A stretch of DNA of 64,000 bases, taken from assembly GCA_947449765.1 (NCBI GenBank), contig CANFSP010000001.1:248001-312000 (forward strand), in the 5' to 3' direction. Both the position numbers and the translations under genes were made by a program. Below, in pieces: positions 10,355 to 18,991 of this stretch. Under the pieces are notes generated by a model, which searched no databases, was not told the origin of the DNA, and worked only from the letters and a program-made list of their open reading frames with translations. The DNA is from Actinomycetota bacterium. GTDB taxonomy: Bacteria; Actinomycetota; Actinomycetes; Actinomycetales; Microbacteriaceae. The stretch's first letter is position 1; every line of letters starts with the position of its first letter.

Positions 10355-11482
10355 TTACTTTTTCGCCCCGGTAAAGAGCGGGTGCTGCAGTCCAATGTCG
10401 TCCGCGACTTTCCAGTCGGCACGCACTTTCCGGAACGCGAAAATGTAAATCGCAAGACCTGCGAAAACAACCCCACCGAGGGCTAACCAACTTGTGAAGC
10501 CTCCGGTGATGACCAGGAGATTGGTCAGGATGACGCCGGCAAGAACGACGAGTTTGCCGTAAATCGTCTTGAGAGTTCCAAATCGTGCGACGTCGGTAGA
10601 AATGAGACCGACCGCAAGGAGAGGCTCGAGTGCATAGGCGCCGACGGTTGCGGCAGCGGGTAGTCCTAGAGCGCTTCCGACACTCAGTCCAGCCCACGCG
10701 ATGATGGCTCCCAGAATCATGGTGAACTGGAACCACTGTCGAGGCGTCATGGTGAGAAGTTTCCGTGCGTAGTGTGCAATCACGGCAGTGATCGCGACAA
10801 GCAGGATGATCACGATGGCGTTGGTGAGGTCGAGTAGTTCCACAAAAAATATGGCACCGATAATGCCGCCGCTTCCCCAGCCGAAGGCGATGCGCACGCC
10901 CTCGGCGAGCAGCACGCACACAATCATCGCGACGGGCAAACTCATTGAGGTGAATACCCGTGAATCCGGATTAGACAGCGGGATGACCGGACCACTCAGG
11001 TTTCCCAGTGCCGCGATGCCCAGAGTCAAGCCAAGGGTCACGCCTGTGGCGACAATGACCACACCGAGAGTGCGCAACCACCCTTGACGGGAGAGGTCGA
11101 ATGCCGTGAGCCCGGGGGTGATGTACATGCCACCTGAAATCACAAGCGTGAAGGCGCCGATTTCGATGGGCTGTTGTCCTCCGCGACCACCAGTGACAAG
11201 GACCGCGATGGCGTGAATCACCGTCGAGGTTGTGATGGCAATCATGAGTAGCCATGTCTTGGGAAGTGCAACGAGTCGCCGGATGACCATGATGACCAGC
11301 CAGCTGACAAAAGACAGGGCCGCCCAGGAATAGACGTCGACCCAGCTGCCAGCCGAGATGAGAATCGCCAGGTAGGCCGGTGTCATGAGACCACCGCTTA
11401 CCAATCGCGTTCGCTGGTAAATGAATGCGGCGACCACGAGCCCCGCGACGAGGGTCAATCGTGCGAGGTCAAGCTCAGTCAT
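10355..11482 (-). CDS. pgsC: PgsC/CapC-like poly-gamma-glutamate biosynthesis membrane protein
   Basis: Polytopic membrane protein of 375 residues with about ten hydrophobic segments and the family-like opening with SGGLMTPAYLA near residue 30. It resembles PgsC/CapC, the integral membrane partner of the poly-gamma-glutamate ligase PgsB; known PgsC proteins are only about 150 residues, and here the family-like part is followed by further membrane segments, as in a duplicated form. Its ATG overlaps the end of pgsB by eight bases, so the two form one operon. No PgsA or PgsD/CapD-like gene is adjacent. Polymer identity is inference. Confidence 0.7.
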   Translation of the reverse strand: MTELDLARLTLVAGLVVAAFIYQRTRLVSGGLMTPAYLAILISAGSWVDVYSWAALSFVSWLVIMVIRRLVALPKTWLLMIAITTSTVIHAIAVLVTGGRGGQQPIEIGAFTLVISGGMYITPGLTAFDLSRQGWLRTLGVVIVATGVTLGLTLGIAALGNLSGPVIPLSNPDSRVFTSMSLPVAMIVCVLLAEGVRIAFGWGSGGIIGAIFFVELLDLTNAIVIILLVAITAVIAHYARKLLTMTPRQWFQFTMILGAIIAWAGLSVGSALGLPAAATVGAYALEPLLAVGLISTDVARFGTLKTIYGKLVVLAGVILTNLLVITGGFTSWLALGGVVFAGLAIYIFAFRKVRADWKVADDIGLQHPLFTGAKK

Positions 11483-12707
11483 GATTCACCCCAGGGGTGC
11501 CGGGGCGATTGTGACGTACCGCGCGCCCATGTTTGCCAGCCCGTGCACGCAGGAGTCGAACCGCCGTGGAGTGGTCATTTTCGAGCAGGAGCACGGCAAT
11601 TTCGGGGTGCTCCCCGTGCCACCTAGCAAAGAGACGCGTGAGTGATTTTTTCGAGAGTGTCGCGCTAATTGGGAGCCTCGTGATGCGCGGCCGTTCGACT
11701 CCGTGCCGAGCGAGTACGCGTCGCGATTGGGCGTAAGCATCACCCGAGAGAACCACGGGTTCATTGTCTGGGGTGGAGGTTAGTGCTGCCACAAAACTCC
11801 GTCCGCGCAACGGTCGATCCCACCGATTTGCGATGACCGGGACGAGAGGTACATCATCACCGAGGTATTCCCGAACGCCCCGAATGGCCTCGGCTGCCGA
11901 CTGCACGTCATTGGCCTTTCCTAAGTCGCAAACGAAAGTGCGCTTGTCGTCGTGATCGAGCCACCACCCGATGCCTGCGTTCGGTTCATGGGTCGCACCG
12001 AGCAAGGCTGCTCGCGCGTGCTCGGCCGCAATCCCGGCTTGGGTGGCGATCGCGAGAGCAACGGCGACATTCACCGGATGGTGCTCGGGGATGACGGGCT
12101 GGCTCTCGTGCACACGCGCTTCAACGAGCCGAAAGTTTTTTTCCCGGGCAAGTTTGCGCAGGGTTTGCAGAACGCGCAGATCGGTGTCACCGGTAATGAC
12201 GACCTCGAAGCCGGTCAAGGGCGAGATGATGTTTCTGGTGATCTCGTCGAGGCTGTGACCCTCATCCTCTAAATGGTCCAAGCGCACGGTCGGAATAACC
12301 AGGATGTTCGGTCTCACCACCTCGTTGACCACGAAGGTAATCAGTTTCGGGGCTACCGCCATGCACTCGAAAACCACGGCATCACACTTGTCGCGCCCAG
12401 CGCGGCGCAGCGCGCCGAGCATCTCCGTGGCTGAAATAGGTCCGATGCGGCGCGTCATCCGCGAGTCGCCATCGTGCCGAATTTCTTCGGCTACGGCACC
12501 AGTTATTTTTGCGTAAGTCGTTACTTCGCTGTGGTTTAACACTGCGTGGATGAGGCGAACCGTGCCTGATTTGCCGCGCGAGCCGGTGACCACGATCCTG
12601 ACTTTTCGTGAGTCGCGGGCGCGCCGCGCCGCCGCCGACGTCGCCCACCAGTCCCCAGCGAGTACGCAGGCGAGAGCCAGCGACACCGCAAAAGGCAACC
12701 ACTGCAC
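11475..12707 (-). CDS. pgsB: PgsB/CapB-like Mur-ligase-family poly-gamma-glutamate synthase
   Basis: ATP-dependent amide ligase of the Mur-ligase family related to CapB/PgsB. Of 410 residues, 1-25 form an N-terminal membrane anchor, GSRGKSGT (42-49) is the P-loop, and a conserved LDHLEDEG segment lies near 143, followed by central and C-terminal Mur-ligase-like domains. In characterised systems PgsB polymerises glutamate at the inner membrane face together with PgsC. The GTG start is backed by GAGAAGGGGGG about six bases upstream. It sits on the opposite strand to the translation genes, between rbfA and mutY, an unusual position. Confidence 0.75.
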   Translation of the reverse strand: MQWLPFAVSLALACVLAGDWWATSAAARRARDSRKVRIVVTGSRGKSGTVRLIHAVLNHSEVTTYAKITGAVAEEIRHDGDSRMTRRIGPISATEMLGALRRAGRDKCDAVVFECMAVAPKLITFVVNEVVRPNILVIPTVRLDHLEDEGHSLDEITRNIISPLTGFEVVITGDTDLRVLQTLRKLAREKNFRLVEARVHESQPVIPEHHPVNVAVALAIATQAGIAAEHARAALLGATHEPNAGIGWWLDHDDKRTFVCDLGKANDVQSAAEAIRGVREYLGDDVPLVPVIANRWDRPLRGRSFVAALTSTPDNEPVVLSGDAYAQSRRVLARHGVERPRITRLPISATLSKKSLTRLFARWHGEHPEIAVLLLENDHSTAVRLLRARAGKHGRAVRHNRPGTPGVNHD

Positions 12708-12772
12708 GCGAGCCCCCCTTCTCGAACTTTACATAGACTGCCAGTCCACACCTTTATTTCGGCCAGGTCAAC

Positions 12773-13630
12773 CTAGGGCAGTGCGAGAACCTCGTCGTCG
12801 ACGAGCACGATGAGCCCATCGCGTAACAGGCTCGCGACGGCGCGATCGCGCTGGGGCGCATCCGACCAGCACTCGTCAATCTCGTCCCGGCTTACCGGAT
12901 GCGCGGCCTCGCGAAGCACGTTCAACACTGCTCCTCGAGCCTGACGATCGCTCCCTTCGTACCGGGCCTGTTTGGGTACGCCCCGCGCCCCGGTATCGGG
13001 GTATCCCGCCGAACGCCAAGCACAGGAGCTCGCGATCGGGCACACCTCGCAGCGTGGTGCTCGTGCTGTGCAGACGAGTGCGCCGAGCTCCATCACCGCT
13101 TGGTTGAATCTCGGTGATTGACTCGGTTCGGGCAGGAGGGCTGCCATGTCGGCGAGATCACGCGCGGTGTTGGGGTGGTCTTGATCGCTCTGCCCGTGCT
13201 CGTGTCGTGCTATCACCCGACGAATGTTGGTGTCCACCACGGGTTCGTGCGCGCCAAAGACGAACACCGCGATGGCGCGAGCGGTGTACGGGCCGACGCC
13301 GGGCAGCGTGAGCAGCGCATCCACTGTTTCGGGCACGTTGCCGTCGAACTTTTCGACGATGGCGACCGCGCAGGCGTGAAGCCACAGCGCACGGCGCGGA
13401 TAGCCGAGCTTGTCCCACATGCGGACCGCCTCGCCGGGGGAGTCCACAGCGAGATCCGCGGGTGTTGCCCATCGGGCAAGCCACTGAGTGAGCTTGGGTA
13501 CGACGCGCGCGACCGGGGTCTGCTGCAACATGAATTCGCTGACCAGCGCGCCCCACGGGGTGAATTCGGGTGCGCGCCAGGGCAGGTCACGGCCGTTCTC
13601 GTCAAACCACGAGATGACTTGATCCTGCAC
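12773..13630 (-). CDS. mutY: A/G-specific adenine glycosylase MutY
   Basis: Base-excision repair enzyme that removes adenine mispaired with 8-oxoguanine. 285 residues: helix-hairpin-helix LPGVGPYTARAI, catalytic Glu in SEFMLQQTP (E32), catalytic Asp in VDTNIRRVI, and a 4Fe-4S cluster motif C-x6-C-x2-C-x5-C beginning VCTARAP. The C-terminal NUDIX-like recognition domain of longer MutY proteins is missing and replaced by a short winged-helix-like tail, common in actinobacterial forms. GTG start seven bases after a TAGGCT -10. Divergent from truB. Confidence 0.93.
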   Translation of the reverse strand: MQDQVISWFDENGRDLPWRAPEFTPWGALVSEFMLQQTPVARVVPKLTQWLARWATPADLAVDSPGEAVRMWDKLGYPRRALWLHACAVAIVEKFDGNVPETVDALLTLPGVGPYTARAIAVFVFGAHEPVVDTNIRRVIARHEHGQSDQDHPNTARDLADMAALLPEPSQSPRFNQAVMELGALVCTARAPRCEVCPIASSCAWRSAGYPDTGARGVPKQARYEGSDRQARGAVLNVLREAAHPVSRDEIDECWSDAPQRDRAVASLLRDGLIVLVDDEVLALP

Positions 13631-13637
13631 AGTGTTG

Positions 13638-13643
13638 AGCCTA
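13638..13643 (-). promoter_or_regulatory. -10 element of mutY (leaderless layout)
   Basis: On the minus strand TAGGCT is followed by seven bases and the GTG start at 13630. It stands back to back with the truB -10 20 bases away. Confidence 0.5.
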
Positions 13644-13662
13644 GAGCAGGAGCGTTAGCCGG

Positions 13663-13668
13663 GATAAT
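13663..13668 (+). promoter_or_regulatory. -10 element of truB (leaderless layout)
   Basis: GATAAT followed by seven bases and GTG at 13676. This supports the GTG as the truB start over the ATG at 13667, which would lie inside the -10 element. Confidence 0.45.
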
Positions 13669-13675
13669 GAAGACC

Positions 13676-14617
13676 GTGGCGAACGAGCGAAATGGTGGCA
13701 ACCCGACGAGCGGGATAGCTCTCGTGGACAAGCCGACGGGTTGGACGAGCCACGACGTCGTCGGTAAGTCGCGCCGATTGTTCAACACCCGAAAGGTCGG
13801 GCACGCCGGAACTCTCGATCCGATGGCCACCGGATTGCTCATTCTGGGGGTCAATTCATCGACGCGCCTGCTGACCTTTTTTGTCGGTCTCGACAAAGAG
13901 TACGAAGCGACGATTCGCCTCGGTGCGTCGACGACGACTGACGACGCCGAGGGTGAGCTTCTCGGTTACGCTCCTGCCACACAAATCGCGCGCATTACGG
14001 ATGATGATATTCGGACAGCTCTCGTGAATCTCACCGGAGACATCCTGCAGGTGCCGAGCTCGGTCAGCGCAATCAAGGTCAACGGTGAACGCGCCTATGC
14101 GCGGGTGCGCGCGGGAGAGCAGGTCAACCTTGCGGCCAGGCCAGTCACGATATCCGAGTGCGAATTGCGGGATGTGCGCCACGTGTTCGCCGACGGGCAT
14201 CCGGTCATCGATCTCGATGTGCGGGTGAGCTGTTCGTCCGGCACATACATCCGAGCGATTGCTCGCGACGTGGGATTTGCTCTCGGTACCGGTGGGCACC
14301 TCACGGCTTTGCGGCGAACTCGGGTCGGCCCCTTCGACGTCACTGAGGCGAGCCACATGCCCTCGTCTCGCGAAGAGACCACGGAAACTTCCGCGCCACA
14401 TTTGCTCACTCCAGCTGAGGCCGCCGTGCGCGTTTTTCCGGAACTCGTTTTGAGCGATGAGCAGGCACGAGACCTGATGCACGGCAAGCGCCCGGTGTGT
14501 GACCATGCCGATGCGCCTCAATTAGCGGCTCTGGATTCAGCGGGTAGGCTGATTGGGCTAGTGAGTGTGTCAGGCGCCGTCGTAAAGTCTCTCGTGAATT
14601 TTCCGACCGACGAGTAA
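13676..14617 (+). CDS. truB: tRNA pseudouridine(55) synthase TruB
   Basis: Makes pseudouridine 55 in the T-loop of tRNAs. 313 residues: catalytic Asp is D48 in GHAGTLDPMATG, with the KVNGERAYARVRAG and SCSSGTYIRAIARD motifs further on and a C-terminal PUA-like region. The GTG at 13676 is chosen because a GATAAT element ends seven bases before it; an ATG three codons upstream is the alternative. A much longer reading frame extends upstream but runs antisense to mutY and is not coding. It keeps the usual order relative to ribF, two small membrane genes apart. Confidence 0.93.
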   Translation: MANERNGGNPTSGIALVDKPTGWTSHDVVGKSRRLFNTRKVGHAGTLDPMATGLLILGVNSSTRLLTFFVGLDKEYEATIRLGASTTTDDAEGELLGYAPATQIARITDDDIRTALVNLTGDILQVPSSVSAIKVNGERAYARVRAGEQVNLAARPVTISECELRDVRHVFADGHPVIDLDVRVSCSSGTYIRAIARDVGFALGTGGHLTALRRTRVGPFDVTEASHMPSSREETTETSAPHLLTPAEAAVRVFPELVLSDEQARDLMHGKRPVCDHADAPQLAALDSAGRLIGLVSVSGAVVKSLVNFPTDE

Positions 14618-14678
14618 TTGATGGCGTGGCCTCCACGAGCTGAAGATGACACCGCCCATGGCGAGCCGATGAATGTGA

Positions 14679-15062
14679 GTGACAAACATGATTGAGTGGT
14701 TCACCTGGGTGCAGATTGCCGTCGCCGTCGCCGGCGGAATCCTGGGTATTGTGCTGGGATTGCTCGGTCGACGACCAAGTGATCTGACCATGGGTTTTAC
14801 CGGCGTGGTCGCACTCCTTCTGATTGTGCAACTCGGTGTCACGATTGCGTCTCCACTGTTGGGCAACGAGCCCACCGGAAGCATTTTCGAGTTTTATTTG
14901 TACCTCATCACTGCTATCTTCATCCCGGTTGGCGCGGGGTTCTGGGGGCTTCTCGAGCGCAGTAGGTGGAGCACGGTCATCCTCGGAATCGCCTGCGTCG
15001 CGGTCGCCGTCATGCTGTACCGCATGTCGACTATCTGGTTTATTCAGGGCACAACGGCTTAG
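14679..15062 (+). CDS. Small membrane protein downstream of truB
   Basis: 127 residues with four predicted membrane helices and a short polar loop LGRRPSD after the first. I do not recognise a characterised family; similar four-helix proteins of unknown function lie near truB/ribF in related actinobacteria. Start is GTG 14679 or ATG 14688; neither has a strong ribosome-binding site. It is followed 15 bases later by another small membrane protein, and the two look like a pair. Confidence 0.65.
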   Translation: MTNMIEWFTWVQIAVAVAGGILGIVLGLLGRRPSDLTMGFTGVVALLLIVQLGVTIASPLLGNEPTGSIFEFYLYLITAIFIPVGAGFWGLLERSRWSTVILGIACVAVAVMLYRMSTIWFIQGTTA

Positions 15063-15063
15063 G

Positions 15064-15069
15064 TAAACT
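15064..15069 (+). promoter_or_regulatory. -10 element upstream of the 15078 membrane gene
   Basis: TAAACT followed by eight bases and ATG 15078. The gap is slightly longer than at other leaderless starts in this window, so the call is weaker. Confidence 0.35.
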
Positions 15070-15077
15070 TGGGTTTC

Positions 15078-15503
15078 ATGAGCGACGAAACCGAGCCACT
15101 CTCCCCGTCGGACAAGCGTCGCCGGGGACTCGGACGCATCCTCATTGCGGTCTACGCGGTTCTTGCACTAGCCGCCCTGGGTCGCTCCGTTTTTCAGATC
15201 GCCACCAAATTCGATCAGGCCCCTCTGGCCTATCTACTCTCCGCGCTTGCTGCGGTGGTCTATGTCGTCGTAACGGTTGCGCTTCTCGTGCACAGCCCGC
15301 GCTGGTCCGCAGTTGCGTGGGTCGCTCTTGTTTTTGAACTGCTGGGCGTGCTTGTGGTGGGAACGCTGAGTTTGATTGACCCGGCTCTCTTTCCGCATGA
15401 CACGGTGTGGTCGGTCTACGGCCGAGGCTACCTTTTCATCCCGCTAGTGCTACCGATTCTCGGAATTATCTGGCTTGCGAGAACTAATAGGCGGGTCAAT
15501 TAG
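15078..15503 (+). CDS. Conserved small membrane protein upstream of ribF
   Basis: 141 residues: a polar N-terminus (about 1-20) followed by four membrane helices. Function unknown; proteins of this shape directly before ribF are common in this family of actinobacteria. ATG 15078 is preferred to a TTG three codons upstream because TAAACT precedes it. The TAG stop shares its last base with the GTG start of ribF, so the two are coupled. Confidence 0.7.
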   Translation: MSDETEPLSPSDKRRRGLGRILIAVYAVLALAALGRSVFQIATKFDQAPLAYLLSALAAVVYVVVTVALLVHSPRWSAVAWVALVFELLGVLVVGTLSLIDPALFPHDTVWSVYGRGYLFIPLVLPILGIIWLARTNRRVN

Positions 15504-16441
15504 TGCAGTTCTTCAACGCGCTCACCGAAGTGCCCGATGACTTTGGGCCGTCCGCGGTGACCATCGGAAAATTCAACGGTATCCACCTCGGTCACTTGGC
15601 CATGATTCGGGAAACCCTCGATGCGGCGTCCCGAATAAACGGAACGTCAGTGGTCGTGACGTTTGATCGCCATCCCTCGTCGCTACTCACGCCGGATCGG
15701 GTTCCCACTGATATCACCGGACCACAACGTCGGTTGGAGCTCATTGAGTCAACCGGTGTGGCTGCCACCCTCATTTTGCCGTTCACCCCGGAGCTCGCGC
15801 AGCTTTCGCCTGATGAGTTTGTGCGTGCCATTGTGGTTGAGCGACTACATGCCCAAGTGCTCATCGTGGGTAAGGATTTTCGCTTCGGTCATGGAGCGGT
15901 GGGAACGGTAGACACGCTACGCGAGCTTGGCGAGAAGTACGATTTCTCGGTGACCGTCGTCGATGATGTGTGCCCAGACGGGCAACGGCGAGTGTCGTCG
16001 TCGTGGGTTCGCGAACTGATTGACACCGGTGATGTCGCGGCGGCGAACCAGCTCCTTGGTCGTCGACACGGGATGCGCGGCGAAATCGTGCACGGAGATG
16101 CACGCGGGCGCGAACTCGGCTACCCGACGGCAAATCTGTCGCACGAGGCCACCGGGCTCATGCCCAGTGATGGAATGTATGCCGGTTGGCTTGTCGACGA
16201 GGATGGCACCCGCTATCCCGTGGCCATTTCCATCGGCACGAACCCTACTTTCGAAGGCGAGCGGAGACGACGGGTCGAAGCGCACGTCATTGATGCAACC
16301 CTCGACCTCTACGGTCACGACGTCGTCATTGAATTCGTTGAGTTTTTGCGACCACAGCTCAAATTCGACGGAATCGAGCCGCTGATCGCCCAAATGGATG
16401 ATGACATCGTTCAGATTCGAAAGATGCTTCAGCTCGGCTGA
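15503..16441 (+). CDS. ribF: Bifunctional riboflavin kinase / FAD synthetase
   Basis: Converts riboflavin to FMN and then FAD. 312 residues: an N-terminal nucleotidyltransferase domain with KFNGIHLGHLAMI (about 23-35) and the SSSWVRELI motif near 172, then a C-terminal riboflavin kinase barrel with GDARGRELGYPTANL (about 199-213) and the GTNPTFEG stretch near 245. GTG start overlaps the preceding stop by one base. No FMN riboswitch structure is apparent upstream. Confidence 0.95.
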   Translation: MQFFNALTEVPDDFGPSAVTIGKFNGIHLGHLAMIRETLDAASRINGTSVVVTFDRHPSSLLTPDRVPTDITGPQRRLELIESTGVAATLILPFTPELAQLSPDEFVRAIVVERLHAQVLIVGKDFRFGHGAVGTVDTLRELGEKYDFSVTVVDDVCPDGQRRVSSSWVRELIDTGDVAAANQLLGRRHGMRGEIVHGDARGRELGYPTANLSHEATGLMPSDGMYAGWLVDEDGTRYPVAISIGTNPTFEGERRRRVEAHVIDATLDLYGHDVVIEFVEFLRPQLKFDGIEPLIAQMDDDIVQIRKMLQLG

Positions 16442-16497
16442 TCGACGCAGCATCCGGCCCTGTGGATTGTTCGCAGCGTCATGACGCACATCCGTCG

Positions 16498-16503
16498 TAT
16501 CGT
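16498..16503 (+). promoter_or_regulatory. -10 element of the PKD-like secreted protein gene
   Basis: TATCGT followed by six bases and ATG 16510; no Shine-Dalgarno sequence. Confidence 0.45.
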
Positions 16504-16509
16504 GTCCGC

Positions 16510-17433
16510 ATGACGACGACGCGAGCTCGACTCCTCCCCCTGCGGGCTCGCGTCGTCGTCGCCACGTTACGACGTGGTGCACTAAGGATTCTCGTCGCTG
16601 CGGTGGTCGGTGCAGCTGTCGGTGTGGGCCTGAGTTCAGGACTGGTGAGTCCTGTGAGTGGCGGGGCAGGCGAATCCCGGGCCGAAGCAAACGCGTGCTT
16701 TGTGGTGAGTATCGATTGCTCGTCGGGGGCGGTGAACGGTGGTGGCGTCGACGTCATTGCAGAAGAGTCGAACCCCGGGCAGTCGGGCAATCCTGGCGAA
16801 TCCTCCTGGTGGAACGGCGGAATAATCGTGGTTCCACCGCCAAGCCTCAATGACCAGAACATGTCCTTTCAATGCATGTTCCGCAATTGGCAGCTCTGGT
16901 TTTGCCCGACCGACGGGTCGAGCACGACGCCCGGTCGTCCCTCCACTCCACCGGTTACCCTCAGCGATATTGCCACTTTCATTCCGATGAATCCGACGCT
17001 CTCTTCTGAGCCGAACGGATGGGGCTTGCTCGGGTATCCCGTGAACTTTGTTGGAGGCGCACCAGTGCACACGGTCAGTGGAACACTCTTCGGACAATCG
17101 GCAGAAGTGCGTTTTTGGCCGATGACCTACACGTGGAACTTTGGCGATGGGGAGAGTCAGGTCACCAGCGGCGCCGGGGTGAGCTGGTCCTCGCTCGGCG
17201 TTGCCCCGTTCAGTCCAACGGCGACGTCCCATGTATATCGAGTCGTCGCGCCGATTCGTGCTTCTGTGACAGTGAGCTATTCGCCCGAATACCGAATTGG
17301 GGGCGGAACATGGCGAAGCGTCACCGGGACAGTGACGAAAAGCGTGTCAACGTCACTCATCCTGATCGATGACGGAGACCCCTCCTTGGTCACTCGTGCG
17401 TGCGTGAGTGGGCGTCCCGCGCCGGGCTGTTAG
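16510..17433 (+). CDS. Secreted protein with PKD-like domain
   Basis: 307 residues. An Arg-rich N-terminus and a hydrophobic stretch at about 27-50 look like a signal peptide or anchor (ending in a Gly/Ser-rich segment). A PKD-like signature YTWNFGDGESQ lies around residues 205-215. Six or more cysteines are scattered through the mature part, including near the C-terminus (ACVSGRPAPGC). No sortase motif, lipobox or catalytic domain is seen. The start is taken at 16510, where a leaderless -10 fits, rather than an in-frame start 16 codons upstream. Role unknown; an extracellular or envelope position is likely. Confidence 0.6.
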   Translation: MTTTRARLLPLRARVVVATLRRGALRILVAAVVGAAVGVGLSSGLVSPVSGGAGESRAEANACFVVSIDCSSGAVNGGGVDVIAEESNPGQSGNPGESSWWNGGIIVVPPPSLNDQNMSFQCMFRNWQLWFCPTDGSSTTPGRPSTPPVTLSDIATFIPMNPTLSSEPNGWGLLGYPVNFVGGAPVHTVSGTLFGQSAEVRFWPMTYTWNFGDGESQVTSGAGVSWSSLGVAPFSPTATSHVYRVVAPIRASVTVSYSPEYRIGGGTWRSVTGTVTKSVSTSLILIDDGDPSLVTRACVSGRPAPGC

Positions 17434-17458
17434 CCTCGTAGGGGTAGCAATTCCTCTC

Positions 17459-17497
17459 TCACAGAAGCTTCACAGGCTGGTCATAGAAAGCGCATAG
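17459..17497 (+). promoter_or_regulatory. Four 11-bp-phased TCACAG-like direct repeats (response-regulator operator)
   Basis: TCACAG, TCACAG, TCATAG and GCATAG start at 17459, 17470, 17481 and 17492, exactly 11 bases apart. Direct repeats on one DNA face are typical of OmpR/PhoB-type response regulators, and TCACAGC-N4-TCACAGC is the reported consensus of mycobacterial PhoP; MtrA-type regulators bind related repeats. It lies 40 bases before the HtrA-like protease start. The regulator's identity is inferred. Confidence 0.6.
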
Positions 17498-17537
17498 TGA
17501 GACCTCGGATGCTAACCATGGATGAAAGGAAGAATCC

Positions 17538-18965
17538 ATGTCTCAGACTCCCGAAAATTTTGACCCACAGAACCCGCTCGATGGCGGCGATGCTGCTGAG
17601 GTAGCCACGCGGGCCACTCGCCGAGTGCGGATGTCCGAACCGAACGCGATGACTCAGTCAACATCCGCCGGCTTCACAGCAGAACCGACATCCTCGACAC
17701 AGAGTGCATTTGGACCGGCTGTCGATGCCCAAGCGAGCGCCAGTGCATCAGGCGTTACCAACGTCGCTGCGGGACGCAACCTCAAGCCCTTCGTCGTGCC
17801 CGTTGCCGCGGCACTCGTGATCGGAGCCCTCCTCGGCGGTGCCGCCGGTGCCGGTGTCGCCATTGTCATGTCCGGCACGACGGCGAACGGTTCTCAGACC
17901 AGCACCAATGCGGGTGTTGTCGTGAACAGCACAGAGAACGTCAACGCGATTACGGCAGTCGTTGCCAAAGCACAACCCAGTGTCGTGACGATTTCCGCCA
18001 CCGGTAACGGCGCCACGGGCACCGGCTCCGGTGTCATTCTCACCGCCGACGGGTACGTCATCACCAACAACCACGTGGCCACGCTAGACGGTGCGACCGC
18101 GAATCCCACGATTACGGTGCAAGACAACGTCGGCCGCATCTTCACCGCAAAAGTTGTTGGAACGGATCCGACGGTTGACCTCGCGGTTCTCAAACTCGAC
18201 GGCGCATCCGGACTCACCCCAATCGAGTGGGCTGATTCAGCCAAGCTCAATGTCGGTGCGACCACCGTCGCGATGGGCGCGCCCCTTGGTCTCGCCGGAA
18301 CGGTTACCACGGGCATCGTGAGCGCTTTGAACCGGAGCATCCAGATTGCCAGCTCCGCGGTCAATGAGGGAGCTGCGACGGACAACCAGTCGCAGTCCTC
18401 GCCCTGGAACCTGTTCAACTTTGATTTCGGTAACGGTACGCAGTCGCAGCAAGCCCAACAGAGCTTCATCTCGGTTCCGGTCATTCAAACGGACGCCGCC
18501 ATCAACCCGGGTAACTCGGGAGGTGCCTTGCTCGACGTCAACGGCCGACTCATCGGCATCAACGTGGCCATCGCCGGTTCGGGCAATTCCAGCTCCGGTC
18601 AGGCGGGAAACATTGGTGTCGGCTTTGCGCTTCCGTCAAACCTCGCCAAGCGCGTATCTGATGAAATCATCGCCTCCGGCAAGGCAACGCATGGCAAGCT
18701 CGGTGCATCGGTTGCGGACGAGGCCGCCCAGAAGGGCAGCACCCAGGTCGGCGCGTTGCTCAAAGAGGTCGTCGCCGGATCGGCGGCTGCCAACGCGGGT
18801 CTTGCAGCAGGCGACATCATTATCGAGTTCAACGGGACCCCGATTTCGGGCGCGAGCGATTTGACGGCAGCGGTTCGTTCGAATGCTGCCGGATCGAAGG
18901 CGACTGTGGTCTATGTACGTGGTGGGAAAACCAACACGGTAGAGGTCACACTCGACGCGCTCTAG
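17538..18965 (+). CDS. HtrA/DegP-like trypsin-family serine protease with PDZ domain
   Basis: Membrane-anchored envelope quality-control protease (S1C family). 475 residues: an acidic/polar cytoplasmic N-terminus (1-85), one membrane helix at about 90-115, a protease domain with catalytic triad H179 (NNHV), D214 (DLAVLKLD) and S327 (NPGNSGGAL), and a C-terminal PDZ domain (about 380-470). ATG start with GGAAG about 6-10 bases upstream. The phased repeats upstream suggest control by an envelope-stress two-component system, which suits the role. Confidence 0.9.
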   Translation: MSQTPENFDPQNPLDGGDAAEVATRATRRVRMSEPNAMTQSTSAGFTAEPTSSTQSAFGPAVDAQASASASGVTNVAAGRNLKPFVVPVAAALVIGALLGGAAGAGVAIVMSGTTANGSQTSTNAGVVVNSTENVNAITAVVAKAQPSVVTISATGNGATGTGSGVILTADGYVITNNHVATLDGATANPTITVQDNVGRIFTAKVVGTDPTVDLAVLKLDGASGLTPIEWADSAKLNVGATTVAMGAPLGLAGTVTTGIVSALNRSIQIASSAVNEGAATDNQSQSSPWNLFNFDFGNGTQSQQAQQSFISVPVIQTDAAINPGNSGGALLDVNGRLIGINVAIAGSGNSSSGQAGNIGVGFALPSNLAKRVSDEIIASGKATHGKLGASVADEAAQKGSTQVGALLKEVVAGSAAANAGLAAGDIIIEFNGTPISGASDLTAAVRSNAAGSKATVVYVRGGKTNTVEVTLDAL

Positions 18966-18979
18966 GCCTCGTCTTTTCG

Positions 18980-18985
18980 TAGACT
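18980..18985 (+). promoter_or_regulatory. -10 element of the DUF3039 gene
   Basis: TAGACT followed by six bases and ATG 18992, a leaderless layout. Confidence 0.55.
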
Positions 18986-18991
18986 TGACGC

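Noticed and set aside
13118-13675. Long in-frame extension of truB (would make a 499-residue protein)
   Set aside because: It lies fully antisense to mutY, has no similarity to TruB and is not needed; a promoter and start fit at 13676.
16442-16509. FMN riboswitch or other leader near ribF
   Set aside because: ribF overlaps the preceding gene by one base and the flanks show no conserved riboswitch elements.
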